Source: Leifsonia sp. fls2-241-R2A-40a (GTDB lineage Bacteria; Actinomycetota; Actinomycetes; Actinomycetales; Microbacteriaceae). Taken from it: a stretch of DNA of 64,000 nucleotides. The stretch covers positions 2,666,001-2,730,000 of the forward strand of contig NZ_JARVRS010000001.1 in assembly GCF_030209575.1 (NCBI RefSeq). Reading direction: 5' to 3'. Within the stretch, counting starts at the first letter, position 1. Each line of letters begins with the position of its first letter. A program made the position numbers and the translations under genes. Below, piece by piece: positions 17,452 to 25,304 of the stretch. The notes under the pieces are model-generated. The model was given only the letters and a program-made list of their open reading frames with translations, was not told the DNA's origin and did no database searches.

Positions 17452-18861
17452 TCATCCCTCGGCCGGCTGCGTCGCCTGCTCCGCGCGACCTCGCCCCGGG
17501 CGCACGAACACGAGCAGCGCCAGGTGCACCAGCGCCAGCACCGTCGCCACCCCGACGGCCACCAGCCAGCTCCCGGCCGAGGTCCCGCCGCTGAACAGCA
17601 GACCGAGCACCGTGGTCGCGACGATCGCGCCGACGTAGCGCGAGGTCTGGAAGATCCCCGCCGCGACGCCGCTGTCCTCCGGGCGGGCCGCCGAGAACAG
17701 CGCCTGGTTCATCCCGATGCTGACGACGCAGTAGGGGATGCCGAGAGCCGCCGTCAGCAGCAGCACGGCCCACGGAGCCGTGGTTGCGGCGGCCACAGCC
17801 AGCAGCGCGGCGCCGACGACCAGGGCGATCGCTCCGGTGATCAGTGTGGGCCGCAGGCCCGCCGCCTCGATCGCGCGGGCGGCGAGAGGAGTGACGACGA
17901 TCGTGACCGCCGCCAGCGGGAACATCAGCAGCCCGGCGACGCCCGCACTGTAGCCGCCGTGCGTCTGCAGGTATTGCGGAAGGCCGAAGAACGCCGAGTA
18001 GTACACGACGTTGAAGATCGCGAACGACAGGTAGACGAGCAGAAGCCGCCGGTTCGCCGCGAGCAGGCGCAGGTCGAGGAACGGGTGGGAGGTGCGCAGC
18101 TCGCGCCAGACGAACAGCGCGCCGGCTACCGCGCAGACGGGCAGCAGCCACCACAGAGGCCGCGGGTTCAGGTCGAGTAGGAAGACCAGCAACGACGTCA
18201 GCGTGGCGATGAAGAGCAGGATGCCCGGGATGTCCGATTCCGCGAGCGTCCGGGCCAGAGGCGTCCGCTCGCGAGCGGCGTCCCGCGGAGCGTACAGCCA
18301 CGCTCCCGCGAACGCGAGCAGGGCCAGCGGCACGTTCACCCAGAAGATGGACTGCCAGCCCAGGAAGGTGATCAGCGCACCGCCGAGCACCGGCCCGATG
18401 GCCGCGCCCGAGGTGTTGGCGATCTGGATGCGCCCCAGCAGCCGCGGCGTGCCGACGCCCGAGTCCCGCGAGAGCGGACGCAGCATGGCGATCGCCGACG
18501 GGAAGGCGGTCGCCGTGCCCACCGCGAGCGCCACCCGCCCGGCGCAGACGGCGGCGAACGATCCCGCGAACGGTGTGGCGGCGCACGCGAGCGCCACGAC
18601 GAGCATCCCGAACAGGAAGAGCCGGCGTGGGCCGAACCGGTCGGCCAGGCGCCCCATCAGCGGCTGGCCTGCGGCGGACGCCAGGTAGAAGGAGGTGATC
18701 ACCCAGGTGACCGCGGTCACATCCACGCCGAAGTCGTGCTGCAGCGGCACCAGAGCCACAGCGATCATCGACGAGTTCAGCGGATTGAGGAGCGTGCCGA
18801 GGCTGAGCACGGCCACCGCGGCGCCGGTGCGCGGGCGTCGGGGATCGGCGGGGGGAGTCAC
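17452..18861 (-). CDS. MFS drug exporter, DHA2 (EmrB/QacA) type
   Basis: The 469-residue protein is a 14-helix proton-driven exporter. It starts with LSLGTLLNPLNSSMIAVALV, has the family motif GQPLMGRLADRFGPRRLFLFG in the loop after helix 2, and motif C-like GAAIGPVLGGALITFLGW in helix 5. The substrate cannot be inferred, and no regulator gene is adjacent. The GTG start at 18861 is preceded by TAGCGT at seven bases. Confidence 0.92.
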   Translation of the reverse strand: MTPPADPRRPRTGAAVAVLSLGTLLNPLNSSMIAVALVPLQHDFGVDVTAVTWVITSFYLASAAGQPLMGRLADRFGPRRLFLFGMLVVALACAATPFAGSFAAVCAGRVALAVGTATAFPSAIAMLRPLSRDSGVGTPRLLGRIQIANTSGAAIGPVLGGALITFLGWQSIFWVNVPLALLAFAGAWLYAPRDAARERTPLARTLAESDIPGILLFIATLTSLLVFLLDLNPRPLWWLLPVCAVAGALFVWRELRTSHPFLDLRLLAANRRLLLVYLSFAIFNVVYYSAFFGLPQYLQTHGGYSAGVAGLLMFPLAAVTIVVTPLAARAIEAAGLRPTLITGAIALVVGAALLAVAAATTAPWAVLLLTAALGIPYCVVSIGMNQALFSAARPEDSGVAAGIFQTSRYVGAIVATTVLGLLFSGGTSAGSWLVAVGVATVLALVHLALLVFVRPGRGRAEQATQPAEG

Positions 18862-18868
18862 TCAGGCA

Positions 18869-18874
18869 ACGCTA
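18869..18874 (-). promoter_or_regulatory. Probable -10 of the MFS gene (leaderless)
   Basis: On the minus strand TAGCGT ends seven bases before the GTG at 18861. Confidence 0.45.
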
Positions 18875-18909
18875 CCCGCGCGGGAGCGGACGGCCGTCGC
18901 GCCTTCGGT

Positions 18910-19155
18910 TCAGTCGCGGAGGTCGTCCGTGGTGACCGGGACGGTCGAGCGGTAGGGGTAGGCGGGCATGGACGAGTACTCCTGCTCGTCGGCCAGCTCG
19001 TACACGTCGTAGGCCAGGGCTCCAGCGAACGTGGTGGCGACGCGGATCTCGCCCGGCGGGCATCCACCGATCAGGGGAACGACGACGACGCTGTCCAGAG
19101 TCCGGCCGTCCTCGTAGAGGAGGGCCGCTTTGATGGTTCGCGTGAGAGCGTCCAT
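18910..19155 (-). CDS. Small hypothetical protein
   Basis: The 81-residue product is soluble and acidic, with TRTIKAALLYEDGRTLDSVV at the start and YDVYELADEQEYSSMPAYPY near the end. I recognise no family. The start is supported by TAAAGT exactly six bases upstream, the leaderless layout shared with its neighbours. It diverges from the pair of small paralogs at 19242. Confidence 0.65.
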   Translation of the reverse strand: MDALTRTIKAALLYEDGRTLDSVVVVPLIGGCPPGEIRVATTFAGALAYDVYELADEQEYSSMPAYPYRSTVPVTTDDLRD

Positions 19156-19161
19156 GTTCGG

Positions 19162-19167
19162 ACTTTA
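19162..19167 (-). promoter_or_regulatory. Probable -10 of the small gene at 19155 (leaderless)
   Basis: On the minus strand TAAAGT ends six bases before the ATG at 19155. Confidence 0.45.
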
Positions 19168-19241
19168 CGGCGGTGCACGCACTGCTGACTTGACGGCGCG
19201 CGGTCGTTCCGAGAAAGTGTTGACACCAGGGAGGGAGTCGC

Positions 19242-19619
19242 GTGGGAACGCTGATCTACGACGGTGCGGACGGCTTCACGTTCGACGACCGGGTGCTCGC
19301 GCACCTGCAGGCGGTCATCCAGACGAAGTTGCGCCGCCGGGAGGGCTTCCTGCTGATCTGGATGGACCGGACGGCCGGCCCGGAGGCGATACTGCGGTCG
19401 ATCTGGCTGGACCCGTCGATCTCCCTGCAGTTCGTATTCGCGAAGCCCGTGCTGCCGGAGCTGAACCGGGACTGGCTGACCATCCTCAGCGAGCGTGCGA
19501 ACAGCAACTCGGGGCTGATGCTGGAGGATGAGCTGCGCGCGGAGATCCGCGAAGAGATGCCGCAGGGCAGCTACCGCGAGAGCAAGGCGAAGAACGGGAA
19601 GCGTCAGAACGGGGCATGA
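19242..19619 (+). CDS. Small DUF7882-like protein, first of a tandem pair
   Basis: The 125-residue product begins MGTLIYDGADGFTFDDRVLA and contains LRRREGFLLIW and LNRDWLTILSERANSNSGL. The same pattern is found in the next gene, so the two are paralogs. I recall it from short Microbacteriaceae proteins (DUF7882), some misnamed ATP-dependent DNA ligase; no ligase motif is present. A charged 25-residue tail (SKAKNGKRQNGA at the end) is absent from the second copy. GGGAGGG precedes the GTG start. Confidence 0.72.
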   Translation: MGTLIYDGADGFTFDDRVLAHLQAVIQTKLRRREGFLLIWMDRTAGPEAILRSIWLDPSISLQFVFAKPVLPELNRDWLTILSERANSNSGLMLEDELRAEIREEMPQGSYRESKAKNGKRQNGA

Positions 19620-19620
19620 G

Positions 19621-19944
19621 GTGGGCACGCTCATCTACGGCTACTCGTCCCAGAAGTACGACTTCGACGACCGCACGCTTGCGCACGTCAAGATGGCGCT
19701 CGTCACCAAGCTGCGGAGGCACGAGAGCTTCCTGCTGAACTGGCAGTTCCCGGCGGAACTGGGCGGCGGCCGTGTCAGTCTCTGGATCAGCCGCGAAGTC
19801 CCGATGGCCTTCGTGTTCAGCAGCAGCCGGCCCGCGAAGCTGAACGAGCGGTGGATGGAGGCACTCCTGCAGTCCAGCCAGCGCACCGGGGGCATGGTGA
19901 TCATCTCCGAGCAGGAGGCAGAAGGACTGCATCCCGGCGCCTGA
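19621..19944 (+). CDS. Small DUF7882-like protein, second of a tandem pair
   Basis: The 107-residue product (MGTLIYGYSSQKYDFDDRTL, LRRHESFLLNW, RVSLWISREVPMAFVF, LNERWMEALLQSSQRTGGMV) is a paralog of the gene that ends one base before its GTG. The near-contiguous arrangement points to tandem duplication and coupled translation. The consensus fold is small alpha/beta with no catalytic residues that I can name. It converges with the oxidoreductase gene, with one base between the stops. Confidence 0.72.
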   Translation: MGTLIYGYSSQKYDFDDRTLAHVKMALVTKLRRHESFLLNWQFPAELGGGRVSLWISREVPMAFVFSSSRPAKLNERWMEALLQSSQRTGGMVIISEQEAEGLHPGA

Positions 19945-19945
19945 G

Positions 19946-20881
19946 CTAGGGGAGCAGCGCGAGCTTTCCGCCCGGGTGCCCGTCCGCCAGGAAGGCCAGC
20001 GCTTCCTGCGCCTCCGCCAGTGGATACGTGCGGGCGATCGGAACCTGCAGCCGACCGCTGCCGGAGAGCTCGAGCAGGCGACCCCGGGCCGCGTCGCGGA
20101 ACGCCTGGCTTTCCGGCTGCGCCCCGAAGACCGCGAGGATTCCCTCCTGCTCGGCGCGCTGGGCGTCGACGATGGTCACGATGCGCCGACGGTCGGGGAC
20201 CAGCTGCAGCGAGACGTCGATCGCTTCGGAGGTGCCCACGGTGTCGAGCGCCGCAGCGATCGGCCCCTGGGCGGCCTCGACGGCGCGCTCGGCTAGGCCC
20301 GGTCCATACGCGATCGGCACTCCGCCGAACCGGCGCACCCGCGCGAAACTCTGCTCCGCCGCTGTGCCGATCACCCGGACCCCGAGTTCCGCCGCCTGCT
20401 GCAGGATGCTCACGCCGACGGCACCGGACGCCCCGTGCACGAGGATCGTCTCGCTGGCGCGCACGTGCGTCACGTCCAGCATCTGAGCCGCCGTCGTTCC
20501 CACCAGGAGGAGGTTCGCGGCCTCCTCGTCGGCGAGCCGCTCGGGCTTGGCGAACACATCCTTGGTCGCGACCGTGACCTCGGTCGCATACCCGCCCTGG
20601 ATGCGGTACGCCACCACGGCGTCACCCACCGCGCCCCCTCCGGAAGCGATCTCGGTGTCGGGCCCGATCGCGGTGATGACGCCGGCGACCTCGTAGCCGA
20701 TCGGCACGGGTAGCTCCAGACCGGGGCGCGGAGCCGACACGTGCTTGTAGTCCGCCGGGTTCACACCCGCGGCGCGAACCGCGACGGTGACCTCTCCCTG
20801 CCGGGGTTCAGGTGTCTCGACCTCCGCGAACTCCCACGTCTCCGGTCCACCCCACCGCGTCGCTCTCCACTGTCGTGCCAT
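19946..20881 (-). CDS. NADP-dependent oxidoreductase (quinone reductase-like, MDR family)
   Basis: The product of about 311 residues is a zinc-free medium-chain dehydrogenase/reductase. It has the GroES-like N-terminal domain (VRAAGVNPADYKHVSAP), the nucleotide-binding stretch ILVHGASGAVGVSILQQAA, and a C-terminal PLAEAQEALAFLADGHPGGK. Such proteins reduce quinones or enones with NADPH. The ATG at 20881 is preferred over a TTG four codons earlier; neither has a strong ribosome site. Confidence 0.88.
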   Translation of the reverse strand: MARQWRATRWGGPETWEFAEVETPEPRQGEVTVAVRAAGVNPADYKHVSAPRPGLELPVPIGYEVAGVITAIGPDTEIASGGGAVGDAVVAYRIQGGYATEVTVATKDVFAKPERLADEEAANLLLVGTTAAQMLDVTHVRASETILVHGASGAVGVSILQQAAELGVRVIGTAAEQSFARVRRFGGVPIAYGPGLAERAVEAAQGPIAAALDTVGTSEAIDVSLQLVPDRRRIVTIVDAQRAEQEGILAVFGAQPESQAFRDAARGRLLELSGSGRLQVPIARTYPLAEAQEALAFLADGHPGGKLALLP

Positions 20882-20912
20882 GGCCGCAGTCAACTCCGGC
20901 CGGCTGTGTGCG

Positions 20913-20960
20913 GGCTCAAGAAGTGTGCCGGCTCAAGAAGTGCGCCGCCTCACGAAGCGG
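20913..20960. repeat. 17-bp tandem repeat, two full copies and one partial
   Basis: GGCTCAAGAAGTGTGCC (20913-20929) is followed directly by GGCTCAAGAAGTGCGCC (20930-20946) and a partial, diverged third copy that runs into the 3' end of the NYN gene. Confidence 0.7.
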
Positions 20961-22167
20961 AGACCCGATCCGTGGCCCGGCCGCTGTGCCGTGCCCGCCG
21001 CGGCCGAGTGGGGGCGAGGCGGAGCATCTGCGCGGTCGAACTGTCGTCGAGCTCCACCAGGTCGCTGCGCGACTTGATGAAGTCGCTGAACGACCGGTAG
21101 CCGAGTGCCTTCTCGCTGAAGGACGGGTCCATCCGCTTCATCTGGCCTTTGACGGTCGAGCTGTGCAGCCACGGAGAGTCGTCCTTCTCGTGGCCCAGCT
21201 GCATGGCGCGCGCGAGCAGGCGCGTCGCGACGTGCTGCGGGTCCTCCGCCTGCTCCTCCTCGTCGGTGTCGACGTCCGCTGCCGCGGACCGCCGGCGGCC
21301 GCCGCGCTTGGGGCGCTCGGCGGGTTCCGGTGTCTCGTCGCCGCCTGCCACCTCGCCGGCCGCGGCCGCATCGCCGGAGTCGCCGACGCCGGTCACGGCA
21401 GCTCCATCGGCTACGGCGCCGGCGGCGGCTCCATCTGCAGCGGAACCTTCGGCGGCAGCCGCCGCCTTCGCTCCTCGCCGCGAGCGGCTGCGGGCGGGTG
21501 CCGCGGTAGCGGTCGCGGCGTTGCCGTGCGCAGCGACGACCTCGGCGTCACTGCCCTCGACCTCGCCGATCTCCAGCTCCTCGGCGTCGGCGGCCTCGTC
21601 CCGGGCGACCCCGGGCAGGTCGTCGTAGCTGACGAACTCGTCGCACGCTGCGGCGAGAGACTTCGCGGTGGATCCGGCCACGCCGATCCCGATGACGTAC
21701 CGGCCGAGCCGCTTCACCCGCTGGGCCAGCGGCACGTAGTCCGAGTCGCCCGCCACGATCACGACGTGCGTGAGTTCGGGGAGACGGAAGGCGTCCTCCA
21801 CTGCGTCGACGGCGAGCCGGATGTCGGCGCCGTTCTTCGCGTACGCGGCAGCCGGGAACAGCTGCACGAGGTCGACCGCCCGGCCGACCAGCTGGCCGCG
21901 GTACTCGGCGTTGACCGCCGACGACCAGTCGGCGTAGGCGCGGGTGAGGACCAGCGTGCCGAAGGACGAGGCGAAGTCGATCACCGCGCCGAGGTCGACG
22001 CGCGCTTCGGCCAGCTTCTCGGCGAATCCCGTCTTCGGCTGGCTGGAGCTCGACTTCGGGCGGTCGCGCATGTACGTGCCGCGACCGTGCACCTGGTCGT
22101 AGCGCGAGATGACGATGTTGTCGAAGTCGATGTAGACAGCGACGCGGCCGTCTCCGGGTTCACTCAT
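20950..22167 (-). CDS. NYN domain protein with C-terminal OST-HTH/LOTUS domain
   Basis: The 405-residue product has an N-terminal NYN domain (about residues 8-185), a PIN-like RNase fold. The opening VAVYIDFDNIVI gives the first acidic residues, and VVIVAGDSDYVPLAQRVKRLG the second acidic cluster. A long Ala/Glu-rich, low-complexity linker (about 190-310) leads to a LOTUS-like domain (WLHSSTVKGQMKRMDPSFSE, GYRSFSDFIKS), which binds RNA in other proteins. The combination suggests an RNA-directed nuclease; substrate unknown. The start is leaderless-like. Confidence 0.88.
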   Translation of the reverse strand: MSEPGDGRVAVYIDFDNIVISRYDQVHGRGTYMRDRPKSSSSQPKTGFAEKLAEARVDLGAVIDFASSFGTLVLTRAYADWSSAVNAEYRGQLVGRAVDLVQLFPAAAYAKNGADIRLAVDAVEDAFRLPELTHVVIVAGDSDYVPLAQRVKRLGRYVIGIGVAGSTAKSLAAACDEFVSYDDLPGVARDEAADAEELEIGEVEGSDAEVVAAHGNAATATAAPARSRSRRGAKAAAAAEGSAADGAAAGAVADGAAVTGVGDSGDAAAAGEVAGGDETPEPAERPKRGGRRRSAAADVDTDEEEQAEDPQHVATRLLARAMQLGHEKDDSPWLHSSTVKGQMKRMDPSFSEKALGYRSFSDFIKSRSDLVELDDSSTAQMLRLAPTRPRRARHSGRATDRVSAS

Positions 22168-22173
22168 GCTGCC

Positions 22174-22179
22174 ACGATA
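22174..22179 (-). promoter_or_regulatory. Probable -10 of the NYN gene (leaderless)
   Basis: On the minus strand TATCGT ends six bases before the ATG at 22167. Confidence 0.45.
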
Positions 22180-22278
22180 TCCCGCGCCCGCCTCGGTGGA
22201 GTCGGGCGGGCGCGGGATGGGGAGGACCCGGAGGCTGTGGACGACGCCGCGCGCACACGCCGATCCCGGCGCGGACGG

Positions 22279-23700
22279 TCAGCCGCGGACGTAGCGATCG
22301 GCAACGTTCAGAGCCGCGTCGATCGCCGCCAGCCCGCGCCGCAGCTCGTCCTCGGAGATGACCAGCGGAGGCGCGACGTGCACCCGGTTGAAGTGCGTGA
22401 AGGGCCACACCCCGGCCGCTTTGCACGCCGCCGCGACCTCCGCCATCGGCGCCGCATCCGATCCCGCCGCGTTGAACGGGACGAGCGGTTCGCGCGTGTC
22501 GCGGTCCCGCACCAGCTCGAGCGCCCAGAACAAGCCCCGTCCGCGCACCTCGCCCAGCGAAGGATGCCGGTCGAGCCACGAGCGCAGCTCCGGCTCGACG
22601 ACGCGCGAGCCCAGGTCTCGCACCCGCTCCAGCACGCCGTCGCGCTCGAAGACCTCGAACGTGGCGACCCCGGCCGCGCACGCGAGCGGGTGCCCGGAGT
22701 AGGTCAGCCCGCCCTGGAACGCCACGTCGTCGAAGTACGACGCGATCTCGTCGGAGATGACGACGCCGCCGAGCGGCACGTAGCCCGAGTTGACGCCCTT
22801 GGCGAAGGTGATGAGGTCGGGGACCACACCGAACGCATCCACCGCGAACCACTCGCCGACCCGGCCGAAGCCGACCATGACCTCGTCGGCGATGTACACG
22901 ATCCCGTAGCGGTCGCACAGCTCGCGGACGCCGGCGAGATAGCCCGGCGGCGGAACGAGCACACCGTTCGTCCCGACGATCGTCTCGGCGATGATCGCCG
23001 CGACGGTGGTGGCGCCCTCCAGCACGATCACGTTCTCGAGGTGCTCGAGGGCGCGCTGCGTCTCCTCCTCGGGCGTCGTCGAGTGGAAGGCGCTGCGGTA
23101 GGAGTACGGCCCGAAGAAGTGCGCCACGGACGGGTCGCTCGGCTCGTTGGCCCACCGCCGCGGGTCGCCGGTGAGCGCGATCGCGGTCGCGGTGCCGCCG
23201 TGATACGAGCGGTACATCGACAGGACCTTCTGACGCCCGGTCACCCGGCGCGCGAGGCGGACGGCGTACTCGTTCGCATCCGCTCCGCCGTTGGTGAAGA
23301 ACACCTTGTTCAGGGTGCCGGGTGCGACGTCGGCGATGCGGCGGGCCAGCTCCCCGCGCACGTCGTTCGCCATCGACGGCTGGATGGTCGTGAGCCGCCC
23401 CGCCTGCTGCTGGATGGCCGCGACGAGGTCCGGATGCTGGTGGCCGAGGTTCAGGTTGACCAGCTGGGAGCTGAAGTCGAGGTAGGCGTTGCCCTCGTAG
23501 TCCCAGAAGGTCGAGCCTTCGCCGGCGGCGATCGGGAGCGGGTCGATCTTCGCCTGCGCACTCCACGAGTGGAAGACGTGGGTGCGGTCGTCGCTGCGCA
23601 CCTGCCGCTCGGCCGCAGCGTCGCCGAACGCGTGCTCGACGCCGTTCCGATCGACGTAGCCCGTCCGCGAGTCTGCGGCGGTCTGGATGGTGTCGGTCAT
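22279..23700 (-). CDS. Class III PLP aminotransferase (omega-amino acid:pyruvate type)
   Basis: The 473-residue enzyme moves an amino group from an omega-amino acid or amine to a keto acid. Class III features are KVFFTNGGADANEYAVRLAR (phosphate and cofactor site), YIADEVMVGFGR (the aspartate that contacts PLP nitrogen) and LITFAKGVNSGYVPLGG (the PLP lysine). ATG at 23700 has AAGG upstream, and mmsA ends 16 bases earlier. With an MmsA partner, beta-alanine or beta-aminoisobutyrate is the likely donor; this is inferred from context. Confidence 0.9.
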   Translation of the reverse strand: MTDTIQTAADSRTGYVDRNGVEHAFGDAAAERQVRSDDRTHVFHSWSAQAKIDPLPIAAGEGSTFWDYEGNAYLDFSSQLVNLNLGHQHPDLVAAIQQQAGRLTTIQPSMANDVRGELARRIADVAPGTLNKVFFTNGGADANEYAVRLARRVTGRQKVLSMYRSYHGGTATAIALTGDPRRWANEPSDPSVAHFFGPYSYRSAFHSTTPEEETQRALEHLENVIVLEGATTVAAIIAETIVGTNGVLVPPPGYLAGVRELCDRYGIVYIADEVMVGFGRVGEWFAVDAFGVVPDLITFAKGVNSGYVPLGGVVISDEIASYFDDVAFQGGLTYSGHPLACAAGVATFEVFERDGVLERVRDLGSRVVEPELRSWLDRHPSLGEVRGRGLFWALELVRDRDTREPLVPFNAAGSDAAPMAEVAAACKAAGVWPFTHFNRVHVAPPLVISEDELRRGLAAIDAALNVADRYVRG

Positions 23701-23716
23701 TTCTCTGCGCCTTCGA

Positions 23717-25213
23717 TCAGGAGTTGCCGGGGAACGAGAGCTCGATGCGCGAGTGCACCGGGTCGGGCCACCGCGTGGTGACCACCTTGCTCCGCGTGTA
23801 GAAGTGGAACGACTCGGGACCGTAGATGTGCGAGTCACCGAACAGCGAGTTCTTCCAGCCGCCGAACGAGTACGCACCGACCGGCACCGGGATGGGGACG
23901 TTGATGCCGACCATCCCGACCTCGACCTCGAACTCGAAGCGGCGGGCGGCGCCGCCGTCGCGGGTGAACAGCGCCACGCCGTTGCCGTACGGGTTGTCGT
24001 TGATGAGCTCGATCGCCTCGTCGAAGGTGTCGACGCGCACGACCGACAGCACAGGCCCGAAGATCTCGTCGTCGTACGCCTTCATCCCGGGCTTCACATG
24101 GTCGAGCAGGCTGACGCCGACGAAGAAGCCGTCGCCGTCGAAGGTGCGCTGGGTGCCGTCCTCGACGACCGTCGCTCCTTCGGCGGCCGCGCCGGTCACG
24201 TAGGAGGCGACCTTGTCGCGGTGCTCGCGCGTGATCAGCGGGCCCATCTCGCTCGACGCATCCGTACCGGGGCCGATGCGCAGAGCATCCAGTCGCGATT
24301 GGATGGCGGGAACCAGCCGGTCGCCAACGTCGCCGACCGCGACCAGCACGCTCACGGCCATGCAGCGCTCGCCGGCGGAGCCGTAGGCGGCCGAGACGGC
24401 GGCGTCCGCGGCGGCGTCGATGTCGGCGTCGGCCAGCACCACCATGTGGTTCTTGGCGCCGCCGAGGGCCTGCACGCGCTTGCCGTTGCCGGAGGCGCGC
24501 TGGTAGATCGAGCGGGCGATCGGGGTCGAGCCGACGAACGAGACGGCGGAGACGTCGGGGGAGTCGAGGATGGCGTCCACCGCCTCCTTGTCGCCGTGCA
24601 CGACGTTCAGCACGCCGTCGGGCAGGCCGGCCTCGCGGAACAGCTGCGCGAGGAAGACGGAGGCGCTCGGGTCCTTCTCGCTCGGCTTCAGCACGACGGT
24701 GTTGCCGCACGCGATGGCGCTGGCGACCATCCACAGCGGGACCATCACGGGGAAGTTGAACGGGGTGATGCAGCCGACCACGCCGACCGGCTGCTTGACG
24801 CTGTGCACGTCGATGCCGCTCGAGACCTGCTCGCTGAACTCGCCCTTCAGCTTGTCGATGAGGCCGGAGGCGAACTCGACGTTCTCGAGGCCGCGTCCGA
24901 TCTCGCCCGCAGCGTCCGAGAGCACCTTGCCGTGCTCGCTGGTGACGATGGCGGCGAGCTCGTCCCGGCGCTCGGTCAGCAGGTGGCGGAGGCGGAAGAA
25001 GACGTCGGCGCGCTTGGTCAGACTGGTGGCGCGCCAGGCCGGAAAGGCGGCGCGCGCGGCCGCGATGGCCCGTTCCGTCTGGGCGGCGTCGGCGAGGGCG
25101 ACGTCGTGCTGGCGCTCGCCGGTGGCCGGGTTGAAGACCGGGCCGGTGCGGAGCTCCAGGGTGTGCTCGGCGGGCGTCTCCTCGCCGGCGATGAAGTGGC
25201 GGATCAGGGCCAC
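23717..25213 (-). CDS. mmsA: CoA-acylating methylmalonate-semialdehyde dehydrogenase
   Basis: MmsA oxidises malonate or methylmalonate semialdehyde to acetyl-CoA or propionyl-CoA. The 498-residue protein shows CITPFNFPVMVPLWM, the NAD loop FVGSTPIARSIY, QALGGAKNHMVVLADAD, and the catalytic cysteine in GSAGERCMAVSVLVAVG, all characteristic of this ALDH6 group. I chose GTG at 25213, with GAGGAGGA just upstream; the frame continues more than 500 codons further as an antisense artefact of pucR. It is the first gene of the catabolic operon. Confidence 0.93.
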   Translation of the reverse strand: MALIRHFIAGEETPAEHTLELRTGPVFNPATGERQHDVALADAAQTERAIAAARAAFPAWRATSLTKRADVFFRLRHLLTERRDELAAIVTSEHGKVLSDAAGEIGRGLENVEFASGLIDKLKGEFSEQVSSGIDVHSVKQPVGVVGCITPFNFPVMVPLWMVASAIACGNTVVLKPSEKDPSASVFLAQLFREAGLPDGVLNVVHGDKEAVDAILDSPDVSAVSFVGSTPIARSIYQRASGNGKRVQALGGAKNHMVVLADADIDAAADAAVSAAYGSAGERCMAVSVLVAVGDVGDRLVPAIQSRLDALRIGPGTDASSEMGPLITREHRDKVASYVTGAAAEGATVVEDGTQRTFDGDGFFVGVSLLDHVKPGMKAYDDEIFGPVLSVVRVDTFDEAIELINDNPYGNGVALFTRDGGAARRFEFEVEVGMVGINVPIPVPVGAYSFGGWKNSLFGDSHIYGPESFHFYTRSKVVTTRWPDPVHSRIELSFPGNS

Positions 25214-25257
25214 GGGGATCCTCCTCGCGGTTTCGCCGGACGTTCTGCCCGGCGGTG

Positions 25258-25267
25258 ACAGTAGGCT
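25258..25267. promoter_or_regulatory. Overlapping divergent -10 boxes of mmsA and pucR
   Basis: On the plus strand TAGGCT (25262-25267) can serve pucR. On the minus strand TACTGT (from 25258-25263) can serve mmsA. The two boxes overlap, so the divergent genes could compete for polymerase or share one operator. Confidence 0.4.
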
Positions 25268-25304
25268 TACATCCCCATGATCACAGAGCGGAGGGGCGCG
25301 AGCG

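Noticed and set aside
19242-19944. ATP-dependent DNA ligase, a label used for similar short proteins
   Set aside because: The proteins have about 110 residues and no KxDG nucleotidyl-transfer motif.
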